A stretch of 64,000 nucleotides of DNA. Source: Humulus lupulus. Its lineage: Eukaryota > Streptophyta > Magnoliopsida > Rosales > Cannabaceae. The position numbers and the translations under genes are program-made. Under the pieces are notes generated by a model that had not been told where the DNA came from, made no database searches, and was given only the letters and a program-made list of their open reading frames with translations. How positions within the stretch are numbered: the stretch's first letter is position 1; each line of letters opens with the position of its first letter. This document shows, in pieces, positions 20,431 through 32,354 of the stretch. The DNA lies in assembly GCF_963169125.1 (NCBI RefSeq), contig NC_084795.1, positions 132,535,701 to 132,599,700 of the forward strand, given 5' to 3'.

Positions 20431-23098
20431 TCATCCTCAATGAAGGTAATAGGTTCACACTGAGATCGAGGATTTTAGGGAGTTCGCTCCTCGATGACCA
20501 ATACATCATTACTTCGCTCGTGGTTGAGTGTTCGGACAAATATTTCTATGGCCTTCCTACCTTCACCTGCAAGATGTGGTCCCCCGCTGATTTTATCCAG
20601 CCGTCTTGCTATTGGGGAGGCAACATCAACTGAGCTGGTGCATCTGGATTGTTTGTTGTTGGTGGTTGTTGGTCGTTTTGTCAACAAACATATCTTCTCA
20701 TGGGTTGGTGATTCTTTCGAATAAGAAACTCAATCTCATCTTTGAGCTAGTTATACTCATTAGTATCATGACCATAATCATTATGCAATATGTAGAATTT
20801 GGTCATGTCCTTTCAGATGGGTGCCAATTTCTTATATGGGACTTCAACTTGTGTGACTTAAAATACATTTGCTTGTGAACCCAGCAGAGTAGAGTAAGTG
20901 GCAAATGAAGGCACATATTTGTGAGGTTTATCATTAGTTTTAGCTATTTTTCCATTATCGTTATTTCTGCCACAGTTCGAATTGTTGGTTCTCTTATCAT
21001 TGTGATTGCTCTTGTTACCACCACCATTACAAGCCTAGTTGTGGTTAGAACTGGTACCTTGACCATTGTTTAGGGTACTTCTTGTCCCTGATACAACTTT
21101 TTCTACCTTTCTGATTGTATATTCTAACTTGATAAATTCATCTACGGAGTCTAGAAACTCTCTGGTTGAGTACACAGTTTCCCTTCTCAGATCTGTCCAG
21201 AGTGGTCCCCTAACCTTTATTCTAGCCTAGATGGCCATCAATTTTCCATCATCACTAACAATTTTTTAAATGAGCAGCCTCTTGCATAAATCATTGCACA
21301 AAATCTTTGAGAGGCTTGTCAGGGCCTTGTTTTATGTCCACAAAGTCATTAAGTTCAATAGGCAAAGTTCAAGCAACAAAGAATTGTGAGTAGAAAATTC
21401 TCACAAATAAATCCCAGGAATCAATGGTTCTTGGTTCTATTTTAAAGAACCATTGCTAAGCAACATCTGCTAGAGTAGTAGGAAAAATCCTACACCAGGC
21501 ATCATCTCTAACACCTTGCAAATCGGTTTGGATTTCAAAGTTGTTGACATGTGATACTGGTCCTTTTTTCCTATATACATCTTCCAAGTAGGCATTATGA
21601 AATTATGAGGAATTATTAGGGCATTTATTCAATCCATAAAAGGAGATCATTTCCTTATTTCTAGATTGATATTAGTGGGTTTCGGGACTATCAGTTCCTG
21701 AACCATTTAAGTCAAAGAGTCTAACCATGCTTGAATAGCTAGTGAAACCAAGGGTAGAGCAGCTTGTATAACAACGTGTGTTGCTGCAACTGCTTTATTT
21801 CGTGGTGTTGGCGGAGCTAGAGGTGTAGCAAGTCCAACAATGTTTGACCCATTGTCTTCTCTAAGTTGGCCGAGGACATTCCACAAGTCATCTCGCCTTC
21901 TATTGCAAAGTATGATGTTTACCCTTGGTTGCCCCCAATGTTTTGGCTACCTGCTTGAGGAGCTATAGGGGGTGGCCCATTAGGTTGATTATGTTATTCA
22001 AGTTTCCTTGGTGGGACAAATGGTCATGCAGGAACATGTTGCCTTGGTGGGTCACACAATCCTTTGTCATGCACGTTATCCCAAGGAGGGACATTCTGGG
22101 GCGCAGGTGGCCTTTGCGGAACATCATATTGCAGATTTTCCCTAGGATTGTAATATCCATTATCTCTCTCATCATCATTTTAATCGTCTATATAAAACGA
22201 CCGATAGATGTTGCTCAGTTTTTGTCATTTCTTTGGCGATAGTGCCTTGGTTTGCATTGATAATTACCATTTGAATGGTTACGTCGAGGTTGTTGGCCTA
22301 AATTTTGACTCACTAGTCAATCATTCTTTATTTTTCGGAATTGTTAACTAATGAATTGATTTTGTTGAGGAGGAGGAGTCCCTCCTCTTGAGACTGATCA
22401 TCTAGGTTGCCATTCATCAACAAGTCTTCCTTTGTCGGATACTTGTCTGCCTTGACATTGCTCCTGGTTACGATTAGGCAAGATTTGTGCATCTTGATGC
22501 ACTAGTCGATATTCTCTATCTATATGGTTACTCTAAGTTTGTCTAGGAAGAACAACCTGATCTAGGGATCTTGTTCGTTGATTAGGTTCAACAACTCAAC
22601 CAGTGTGTCCTTGAACCTCATTAACTCGACCAACATTATTAGGTTATGGATTCGCTGGTGAGTTAAGTTGAGTTTGTTGTAAAACAACCTCTAGTAGTTG
22701 AGTTGCTTTAACATTCCTTTGCTAGCTTCTTCTTGTCGAGCCTCTAAGGCCCATTGTCACTGATCCATCCAAGTTTGGAAGTCCTGTCTTTGCTTGTTTA
22801 AGGCTTCAACTATTGCCTCTTGTGCTGCTGCATGATTTTCATGCGGAGCAACAAACTCTTCCAGCATTTGGCCCACGACTTCCTTCAATTTTTCAATGTT
22901 GGGGTTAAGGTCTTGCCCCAAATCTATGCAAGGCTCATCACTCCAAGGTATTTCATGATGAGGCAAGTTCCCAATTAGTGGAACTTGCTGTCTAGGATGA
23001 AAGAAAGGAAACTGACTGCTCGATGGGCGGTTGTACTGTCTAGTAGTCTGATTTCCTCTTTCAGGTTCTTGACTTTGGCTTCTTGTAGTTATCACCAT
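20431..23098 (-). pseudogene. Gag of element B
   Basis: The start at 23098 reads MVITTRSQSQEPERGNQ and gives 113 open codons, ending in a coiled-coil-like segment. The Retrotrans_gag core is visible near 21560-21380 (DAWCRIFPTTLADVA, a stop, then QWFFKIEPRTIDSWDLF). A zinc-knuckle remnant HNDYGHDTNEYN lies near 20800-20730, with its Cys residues replaced. Around 20475-20687 an open stretch carries the SGGPHLAGEGRKAIE peptide that precedes protease. More than ten stops break the frame. Confidence 0.7.
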
Positions 23099-23158
23099 TT
23101 GTTTAGATTGGTGAAATGAATTATACCTTGATTTTAACTCTCAATGAAAGTACCAAAA

Positions 23159-23265
23159 TGTTGACCAGCGTTTTGGTCAACCAACACTGAGTTTAAAACA
23201 AAAATTTAATAATGAAAAGAGCTGAACTTTAGTCAACGACACAAATAATTAAGCAATATACGACT
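23159..23265 (-). repeat. Truncated 5' LTR of element B
   Basis: On the minus strand this ends GCTGGTCAACA and is followed by the primer-site-like TTTTGGTACTTTCATTGAG, the usual junction of a Tat 5' LTR. Only about 107 bp belongs to B before the sequence changes into the LTR end of element C. The junction position is approximate. Confidence 0.55.
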
Positions 23266-23389
23266 TTTTTCTCCATTGTGGTTCTGCACTTTTCTTCTTC
23301 AAGTTCTTTCTATTTTATTTCTATGTAGTTTTTACAATACACTTTGAGTTTTTCGATCCTATATCGTTGACGAGTTCTCACCATCAAAA
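23266..23389 (+). repeat. Truncated 5' LTR of element C
   Basis: On the plus strand this ends GAGTTCTCACCATCAAAA, directly before a primer-site sequence. The usual Tat LTR ending ATCAACA appears here as ATCAAAA, a single change. The upstream part of the LTR is missing. It abuts the LTR remnant of B, which points the other way. Confidence 0.55.
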
Positions 23390-23392
23390 GTT

Positions 23393-23410
23393 TGGCCCCG
23401 TCTGTGGGAA
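23393..23410 (+). promoter_or_regulatory. Primer binding site of element C
   Basis: The plus strand reads TGGCCCCGTCTGTGGGAA three bases after the LTR end. Many plant Ty3/gypsy elements have TGGCGCCGTCTGTGGGA at this place, so one base has changed. I do not name the tRNA. It sets the element as plus-strand. Confidence 0.7.
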
Positions 23411-23457
23411 GAACACGTATCAAACCATTGTTCTTTCATCAATTCCAAGAAGGAAAA

Positions 23458-26400
23458 ATGTCGAGGCATTCAAGAAAACTACGAGAATCACAAGATGTCG
23501 AAATAAATCTAGATGGGGACCAACTGAGAGCCTCCAGGAAAGACCCTCCACCACCGGAGAAGGCAGGCATGCCAGAGGAGCATCTAGCCATTGGAGGAGA
23601 GAAGGAGGCATCATCTCGGGCGGTCCAACCTAAGGGAGGCAATCATGAACCATTGCCCCCCCCCCTCCGCGTAGGTGGCATGGGTATGCACCCTCCTCCT
23701 TGACCTATGGCTGCACATCACTTAGGCACCTGGGATCCAGATCCCTCTACAGACTGGCTGGGAAAGAGTCCCCGGATACACTCTGTGAGTTCCAGCTCAA
23801 GAAATTGCTTCTATGAGGATGAGATACGGGAGTTACACAAAAAGAACCAGAGGTTGGAACCACACTGGAAAACATGCAAGAACTGTTGAATGGCCTACTG
23901 CATGGAAATTTGAGCATGCCCCTTCTCAAGCACAAAGAAAAGGAATGTGGGAGAAGAGAAACCACTGACCCCGTAGACCACGGGAAGACCCGACTTTCCA
24001 CAAGCAACAATCCCGGATAAAATGCCATGAGAGCCCAAGGCCAGTGAAGGACCCTCGAGAGCAAAGATGGAGGGACGACGCTAGTCATCGAAACAAAGCT
24101 GAGGTCACCTCTAAGGAGACTCCCCCTGACCTACGGGAGAAACTCAATAGATGGTCAAACGTAAGGACAACGTTCCCTACGGCCCCTCCAGAGGACAAGG
24201 GGAAAGGAAAGGCCAAACCGCCAGATTTAAGGGACTCCTTGAATAAAAGGAGACAAGAGCTAGACACTGAGATGAGTAGCCTTCAAAGCAAAATATTCCC
24301 CGCGTCCGGAGGGCATATTATCGATGATGAGTTTGACTATGAGTCACCTTTCACAGGGGAGATTCAGGTTGAGCGACTCCCCACCAACTTCGAAAAGCCT
24401 CACATGACCCCTATAAGGGTGTTACTGATCCCAAGTACCATCTTTCATGCCTTTAATAACTTGATGAAGTTGAGGGGAATCAATAGCGGAGCAAGGTGTC
24501 ATTGTTTTGCTATCACGCTGGATGGGGCTGCATACAAATGGTTCAAGAGGATAAGGCCAGGAACCATCAGGTCATGGCAGCAGGTTTCTGAGAAATTTCA
24601 TCAACAACATCATGCAGTATACGATTACACCATGTACGACACTAGTCTTACTAATTTAAAGTAGGGCGAAGACAAAAGCTTACAAAATTATATTCATAGA
24701 TTCAAAATGGAAGCAGCTAAGATGGGAAGCCTGACTCGAGGGCAACTAAAAATGGCTATCACCACCGGAGTATGTCCATGCAGCAAGCTATGGGACAATA
24801 TTGTAAAGCCCTAGATAGCCAAGACTGTTACATTGTGTCTTTTAAATAGGGCTAGACTCACTAAACGAGTCTTTTGGACATAACTGTGTAACGAAATGTG
24901 ATTAATGGTTTGGGGTTAAATTTTTTTTATCAAAATGAATAGTTATTTCGTTAAAATGTTAAGTTGTACATGGGATTCCACAATAAACGTTTACAAAGTT
25001 GTTTGCAGTTCCAAAAGGGTAATTACAACTGTAAAGTTACAACCAGCCAGCCTAAGTCACAAAACAAGGGTTTAACCCAAGTTCTTCTGAGAAACCCTGG
25101 TCGTGGTGGTTGAGTAGCCACATATGTACATGTCACCACCAAAGCTCTCCAACTCATGGCTGGTCTAGCTTCCCTTTCCCCTTACCTACACCACACAGCA
25201 CCCGTGAGCAAGGCTCAGCAAGAAAACTTAGACATGCTCATAAGTAGTTAGTACCACAATCATAATACGCATGCATAGTAGTAATAACCCTACTTATGCA
25301 TGCATACCATTCATATAAATGACTACATCGTCATATGGGGCCAGCTACCCAACTAAGTGATTAATGAATCATATCAGGGCTTGTTGACCAAAATCCATGA
25401 TTAATTAATCATACTGGGGCCCAGCCCTACGATATGGGACTAATAAGTCACCCTGGGGCCCATTGCTCTATCCTCTGTATAACCAACCTTGGAGCTGGTC
25501 CTGCATACCTGGAGCTTAATTTTCCACGACCATTGGGTCAGACAAGCGTATGATGCGCTCCTGATTAGGCCTAACCATATCGACTAGCACTCAGTGTGAT
25601 ATTGCCGCCCTTGACTTATAAGTCAAATCTTTCGACCAGCACTCAGCGCACAATTACCGTTCTTGACTCATAAGTCAAGTATTTTCAATAAGATAATGCA
25701 AACTAGCATGTATCATATAGAAAATATCCAGATATAGAGCATTCAGCATGCTTAATCAAGCAATCTTAGGCATCCCATGCCCCAATCAAGACTATATTCG
25801 AACACTGGTCCAAGCCCTAATCATGTACATCATGTATTAGGTGTAGTTTTCTTACCTCAGGTCCGAGTGTAATGTATAATAAGAACGACTCTCGAGTACG
25901 ATCCTGATTCCTAGCCCCTAGTGATAACTTAGTCACAACCAAGTATAGAATCCCATCAATAACAAGCGAATAAAGGCCTCTATATTGTGTCTTAGCCTCC
26001 AGCACGTCGAATTCTACTAAACGGGGTAGTAGGATCGATTCTGATCTCTTAGGTTTGAGTTACCGCACTCAAAACCCTCTTTGGCCAAAATCCTCTATTT
26101 GCACTGTGGTGCCCCTCAATTAGGGTCGCGGTGCCCCACAATTAGAGTCACAACTCTCCACAAACAGAGAGCCCAACCCTCACTACTCTGGATATGGGTC
26201 GCGGCACATCTCTACAAGCGATGTGGCACGATAACAATTCAGAGAACCGCCCAGGCCCCTGGGTGCATGAGAGCCATGGCACCCAAGAACAGGGTCGTGA
26301 CGTGACCCCGCAAACCCAGCTTTATCCTAACTAACTCTTCCCAAGACTCATCCAAAAACCATACCATGCCTATAATTCAATCCAAAACATCATCAACGTA

Positions 26401-27892
26401 TCCCAAGCAATAAAATCCAACTTTCAAATGGAATAAAAACTAATCAAACGATAAAATCCAAATCAAAGCTTAAGAAACTTAAGGAAAATAAAACTCTGAA
26501 ACTTAAAGCTTAAATTACCTCTTATTAAGTTGTTTTCTAGCTAAATCCTCCGGCTATCGAGCTTCTAATCTTCCCTAGAATCCTTATGACTGTAACCTCG
26601 CTTGAATCCGAGCTTTAAACTCGAGTTTCCTTCGAAAACACTAACGAGCGTAAAGTGAGAGAATGAGAGAGTTAAACGTGTTTTCTGTTTATATCAGGTT
26701 ACATAGGGTTCAAGTAACCTCAAGCAAATCTCAAGACTCGGGCTACTAAAAATTTCCTTGAGGGTAAAATGGTCAAAATCTCCAGAACTCCCTCCTAATC
26801 TCGCTAAATCCGAATATATCCTCAAATATTTATTCCCATTACTCAATATCACGGTAATGTACTAAATACCCTAAATACCCATTGACTCACACCGAGTCGA
26901 GTATTGGTCTCGTTGTGACTTTCCCGATAACTTGCTCCCTAGGATCGCCTCGTGCTGAGTAACCCAAATATATCCACATAATAATCTGGTCTCACACATA
27001 TATCACATATACTCCAAATATACCCATAACTGGCCAAATTACAAAAATTTCCCTTCTGATAAGAAACGGGCCCACGTGCATATTTAATACACCCAAACAT
27101 GCATATCTAGTCATATTATAATATAACTCACATAATCATACAATGATACATATATATATATCACATAATTTCCATAATTTTCCATCCGGGCCCCCTAATC
27201 AAGGCCCTAAGCCTTATTAGGTAATTTTAGACATTACAAATATGTTCAGAAGAGAGGTTACTGACTTAGACGACTTCTACAAAATAGAACAAAACTACAT
27301 CCATGTCGAGGATGGCCATGAGAACCTTAGGGCGAGAAAAAGTAAACCCCTCTCCAAGCCATCGACCCATGAAGGCTCAAATGGTGTAAAAAAGAAGAAA
27401 GTGTATGAAGGGCCAAGGGATGACCACAAGAGAAAGCACAAACATGGAGGTGACCCCAGGAAAACATCATACACCTTCTATATAGACCTGACAGACACCA
27501 TAGAACATATCTTCCTCACAAATGAAAGCTAGGTACCCTTTAAGAGACCCCCAGCAATGTGAAAAGACCAATCCAAAAGGGACCCAAGTAAATATTGTCA
27601 ATACCACAAGAATATTGGACATACCATAGCAGATTGTACCTATTTAAAATTGGAAATCGAGGAACTCATACATAGGGGGCACCAAGGCAGATATGCCAGA
27701 AGGGAAAACCGAAGACTAGAGGGTGGGCCGGCATCACCACGAGCCAAAGAAATAGCCCTAGAAATACAAGGAGAAGTAAGAATGATCTTCGGAGGCCCAA
27801 GATTTGGAGGAGAGTCAAGGAAGGGGCAAGATAGGTATGCTAGGGAAGCTAGACAAAGTCCACCCCCATGCATCATGAGCCTGGAGCAATGA
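23458..27892 (+). pseudogene. Gag of element C (split by a solo LTR)
   Basis: The start at 23458 reads MSRHSRKLRESQDVE. After a Pro/Glu-rich N-terminal part with stops near 23704 and 23887, an open run (24044-24664) holds the Retrotrans_gag core (CFAITLDGAAYKWFKRIRPG, SWQQVSEKF). The reading breaks at the solo LTR at 24802 and resumes at 27244 in REVTDLDDFYKIEQNYI. A zinc knuckle CQYHKNIGHTIADC (27600-27640) keeps its C-x2-H, GH and final C positions. Stops also lie near 24662, 27530 and 27558. The 5-bp aatat sequence duplicated at the insertion is part of the original gag. Confidence 0.85.
24802..27238 (-). mobile_element. Solo LTR of the chromovirus family in gag of element C
   Basis: This 2437-bp insert runs from TGTAAAGCCC to GACATTACA in plus coordinates and is flanked by a perfect 5-bp duplication, aatat at 24797-24801 and 27239-27243. 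It aligns with the LTR at 4050-18543 and, inverted, with the one at 46286-48617. No internal region is present, so it is a solo LTR left by recombination between two LTRs. The ORFs inside it (25817-26005, 26081-26305) are not genes. Confidence 0.92.
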
Positions 27893-28417
27893 CCCCCAAA
27901 GAGTTTTAAGGGGGAAAATGATTCGATCACTTTCACAGAGGAGGATGCACGAGGGGTGCATTTGCCCCACAACGATCCCTTGGTTCTAACCATCACTCTG
28001 GCCAATATGAGCATACATCGGGTCCTCGTGGACAATGAAAGCTTTGTGGACATCTTGTATCACCCTACCTTGGAGAAGATGGGCTTGGGCATCAAGAACT
28101 TGAAACTCTGTCATTCCTCCTTATACAGATTCACTGGGGACTCAATACAACCCCTAAGAATGATTGAATTAGCCCTCACCATGGGAGAACAACCCAAACA
28201 AACCACTATCATGGAAAACTTCATCATAGTAGACCACGCTTTAGCTTTCAATGCGGTCTTGGGGAGACCAACCCGAAGAGAATTGAAGGTGATAACCTCA
28301 ATATATCACTTAGTTGTCAAATTATTGACTCCTGGAGGAATAGCAAGTATGAAAGGGGGACATAAAGAAGCGAGGGAGTGTTATAACACCTCCCTCCACA
28401 CGTTTGTAAAGCCATGA
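27893..28417 (+). pseudogene. Protease of element C
   Basis: Open from 27956, the protein reads VHLPHNDPLVLTITLANMS and then VLVDNESFVDILY. The active-site triad, normally D-N-G or D-T-G, appears as D-N-E, so the conserved glycine is lost. The C-terminal block IIVDHALAFNAVLGRPTRRE matches Tat proteases and precedes GGHKEARECYNTSL. The frame closes at 28415, seven bases before the reverse transcriptase frame opens. Activity is unlikely. Confidence 0.85.
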
Positions 28418-28423
28418 GAACCC

Positions 28424-29520
28424 ATGGCGATGGTAATACATAGAGGCACAAACCCACAGGAGCTAGACCCCCAAGTCATAGAGGAGCCTGGTGCCAAACC
28501 TATGGAGGATTTGGAAGAAATTTTTATAATGGAGGAACCATTGAGAAAGTTGAAGGTGGGAAAAAACCTTCAAGATGGCGTAAAAGAGAAATTAGTAAAA
28601 TTTCTGAAGGATAACCTTGATGTATTCGCTTGGAGTCACAGAGACATGGTAGGGATAGATCCTTCCATCATGTGCCATCACCTAAATATCGACCCCGAGG
28701 CAAGACCTGTTAGGCAGAAGAGACAAGCGTTCGACCCCGAGAGATATGTAGCCTTGAAGGAGGAAGTCGACAAATTGAAGACAAATGGATTCATCCGCGA
28801 AGCGTTCTACCCAGTATGGGTAACGAACCCCTTGCTAGTCCCAAAGCCAAATGGAAAGTGGAGGACTTGTGTGGACTTCACTAACCTCAATAAGCATTGC
28901 CCTAAGGATAACTTCCCGCTTCCAAGGATAGACCAATTGGTGGATGCAACAGCCGGACATGAGTTTCTTAGCTTCATGGACGCTTATTCTAGATACAACC
29001 AGATACTCATGAACCCAGCTGATGAAGAGCATACTTCATTCATAACAGATAAAGGACTTTGTTGCTATAGAGTGATGCATTTTGGGCTGAAGAGTGCAGG
29101 TACCACCTACCAGAGATTGGTGAACATGATGTTCGTTAATCAGATAGGAAGGAATACGGAGGTATACATATATGATATGTTGGTGAAGACCAAGAATGCC
29201 AAAAAACTCAACTCGGATCTAAGTGAGATGTTTGACACACTCCGAAAATACAGGATGAAGTTAAAACCACTCAAGTGCACTTTCGGAGTCTCGTCAGGAA
29301 TGTTTTGGGTGTCATGGTTTACTCTAGAGGCATTGAAGCTAACCCTAACAAAATTAAAGCCCTAGTAGAGATGAATCAACCCAAGAGCATGAGGGAGCTA
29401 CAATGTCTAACGGGAAGGGTAGCAATGCTCAACAGGTTCATTTCGAGGTCCACAGACAAGTGCCTCCCCTTCTTCAACATCCTACAAGGGAGAAAAAAGT
29501 TTGCTTAGGAAAAAGACTGT
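28424..29520 (+). pseudogene. Reverse transcriptase of element C
   Basis: The ORF starting at 28424 shows LLVPKPNGKWRTCVDFTNLN, FMDAYSRYNQI and HFGLKSAGTTYQRLVNMMF. The catalytic box, YVDD in element A, reads YIYD (29165-29176), so the first of the two metal-binding aspartates is lost. A frameshift near 29300 moves the reading into the next frame (GIEANPNKIKALVEM, LTGRVAMLNRFISRSTDKCL), and a stop follows at 29506. The protein cannot be active as written. Confidence 0.9.
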
Positions 29521-30430
29521 GATGAGGCCTTTGCCAATTTGAAGGAGCACCTCGGGAAGCCACCCTTGTTTGCTAAACGCGAAAAGTGCGAGAGGCTATA
29601 CCTATACTTGGCAATGTCCGAGCATGCCATAAGTTCTACCCTGATTAAAGAAGAGAAGAAGCACCAATAACCCATGCACCACATCAGAAAATGCTTAGTA
29701 GATACGGAAACCCGATACCAAGAAATAGAGAAGTTGGCGTATGCCTTGGTCGTGGCCTCAAGAAATTTAAGGCCCTACTTCCACGCCCATGTGAATGAGG
29801 TACTCACTAATAACCTTTTGAGGAAGGTCTTTCATAAACCTAAAACCTCGGGAAGACTGTTGAAATGGTCAATTAAGTTAAGTCAATTTGACATCACATA
29901 TAACCTAAAGGCTTCCATCAACAGGCAGGTGCTTGCAGTAGTCGAGTTCACCTATTGGTCAAATGAAGAAGGAGAGATAGAAGAAAGTTAATCGATTGGT
30001 AAGGAAGAGGAAAGAAAGCTCAAGGAATGGAACCTCCATGTGGATGAAGCGTCTAATGAAGGGGGAGCTGGGGCAGGTATTGTGATGACTGGGGCAGGTA
30101 TCGTGATGACTGGGCCCGGGGGGCACAAGATTTATTCTGAATAAGGTTTGGATTTGAGGCTTCGAACAACGAGGTATAATACGAAGCACTTCTAGCTTGT
30201 TTGTGGTTGGCCAAGGAGCTATAGCTAACACATTTGCACATTTTTAGCAACTCACAATTGGTAGTGTTTCAGGTGAAAGGTGAATATCAGGCGAGGGGTC
30301 CCAAGATGGTTGCATACCTAGCGAGGGTAAAAGTCTATTTGGATCAATTGTAGGTGTATACATAGAGAAAATCTCGAGAGAGAAGAATAACAATGGTAAT
30401 GCCCTCGCAAAAGTTGGCTTCCACCAAGGA
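29521..30430 (+). pseudogene. Tandem RNase H domains of element C
   Basis: The first RNase H is visible at 29521-29990 (LYLYLAMSEHAISS, QEIEKLAYALVVASRNLRPY, SGRLLKWSIKLSQFDITY) with a stop at 29668. The second, archaeal-type domain starts near 30030 (WNLHVDEASNEGGAG) and then loses its frame; remnants of the later blocks can be followed to about 30430. A 24-bp direct duplication inside it (GGGGCAGGTATTGTGATGAC repeated at 30071-30118) doubles a short GAGIVMT peptide. The paired domains support the Tat assignment. Confidence 0.75.
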
Positions 30431-30732
30431 TTGAGATATGCTCGAGTTTGTACCCGTGGAGTACTTATCAAAGCCAAGTATCACTGAAGCAAAGGTTCAC
30501 ATGATCAATACCCCCATAGAGTCACGGGTTGACGAAATTATGAAATACTTGAATGATGGAATTCTACCGTCAAACAAGAGAAAAGCTCGGAGGTTGGCAT
30601 ATAAAGTCGTCTGGTACACCCTAGTAGATGGAGTCTTGTACAACGGAGGATTTTTTGTCCCACTCTTGTGATGTGTCAGTGAAGAGGAAGTAATGAAAGT
30701 TCTGTATGAAATACATGAAGGCAAGTGCGGCT

Positions 30733-32130
30733 GATTGGTAAAATATTTACGCAAGTGTACGTGGCCATGTCAAGTAATAAATTCTGGAAGAACAGATATC
30801 GTCCCACAGAGACTATTAACAAATTACCAATAATTTCTCTTTACTTTCTATTTGAGAGGTAAAATTAAGATGAATAAATATAACTAGAAACAAAATTTCA
30901 ATAACTGGAAACAAAACAATTAATTAAAGGATAAAAATCAATAATAAAAAGACCTAGGGTATTAACTTCATCAACTTTTCATTCTATTAACTTTATTAAT
31001 CAATTTTAAATTTCTTTCTTCCTGTTCTAATAGCAGGTTAACATAAATCGATTCTTATTCTTTTTCAAGATATAAGATCTCATCCTATATGTAGATTTTC
31101 TACATCTATGTGATAAACTTAAACATATAGCAGGCATTAAGCACAAAAACCTAATTGCTACACAATCCATACTGGTACCTTCATTCAATATGTAACCTAT
31201 GTCTATATAATGATAGCATATTTAATTCTCATCTTTCGAATTTTGAATCAAAATCATAAATCAAGCAAATATTGATCAAGTATTTACAAGCATTACGAAA
31301 ACATTATATGGATTAGAATAAATAAGAAGAATGAATAAAACATCATAATAACATTAAATAGAAATCCAAGAGACTGCATTAAACCTTAGATAGAGGTGTT
31401 TAGTTCATATCAAACATGACTAAAACAACAAAATAATTATTCAGAAACATAAACTTCAAAGACTTGAAGAAGAAATAAAAATATGACAGTGCAGAAAAAA
31501 AATGTCAGAATCAAATTTTACTCTATAAATTCGTAATTAAAATCTGACCTAACCCCAATTAAAACCTAAAGTATGAATTTATACTAAAAAACACGATTTT
31601 TTTTTTCATAGGTAGGCCACGACTTGGCCTTTCTTTGGTCGCGACCCATATCATTTTTAAGGCACTTCTAATTCTGGTTCAGTCTTCAGGTGCCATGACC
31701 CTCTAAACCCCAGTTGCGGCCCACGTGTTGAAGCACCACCTGGGTTCGCCTCTGACTTCCACTAGCTCCGCGACATATAAGAGCAAGTCACGGTTCTAAT
31801 TCCCTTCAACAATCTTCAGCCTCTGACTTGACTAGAGTCGTGACCCTTAAGCCAATGTTGCGACTCTAATTCCATTATTTTCAAATTTTAGCCTTTCAAC
31901 ATCCTTCGTTCATCAAAAACTTATTATGACTCATCCTTAGTGCCATTTTGAATCAAGCAACCATTGAAAGCTCATTTTTTTCACCATTTCCTCTTCTTTT
32001 CACATTTATCTCATGTTTCAATACATTGACCTACAACAAAGACAAAAACAAGCATAATCTTGCACAAAACAAACATAAATACTCAAGATTACTAGCAAAA
32101 TACATCCTAAAACGACACTAAAATGGAGTT
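30733..32130 (-). mobile_element. Athila-like solo LTR in integrase of element C
   Basis: This 1.4-kb, AT-rich insert carries ATATCGTCCCACAGAGACT near its left edge, the same landmark as AAATCGTCTCCACAGGGATT in the Athila LTRs at 36086 and 50005, and ends GAGTTATC like them. The orientation is therefore minus. Edges are approximate; the flanks GGCTGA (left) and GGTGA (right) could be a decayed target duplication. It interrupts the codons between KCG and DDHA of the zinc region. A stretch rich in GTCGCGACC-like words lies at 31610-31880. Confidence 0.7.
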
Positions 32131-32354
32131 ATCGGTGACGACCATGCGAGTGGGAAATCCATGGCCAAGAAAGCCATGAGACAAGGGTACTACTGGCCCT
32201 CTATGGAGAAGGATGCTAGCGAATTCGCAAGAAAGTGTGACAAATGCCAGAGACACACAAACTACTCCCGACAGCCCCCAAATGAGCTAATCAGCCTGAC
32301 CAGTCCTTGGCCTTTTTCTATTTGGGGAATAGACCTGATTGGCGCCCTTCCTGT

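Larger units (their letters stand above)
18544..23265 (-). mobile_element. Element B: truncated Tat-type retrotransposon
   Basis: The minus strand has a partial LTR, a primer-site-like sequence, gag and protease in order from the right. No reverse transcriptase, RNase H or integrase is visible. A tandem array (19130-19870) occupies the place where pol should follow. The left edge is the chromovirus LTR, so the rest of B could lie beyond the window or be deleted. Both coding parts carry many stops. Confidence 0.75.
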
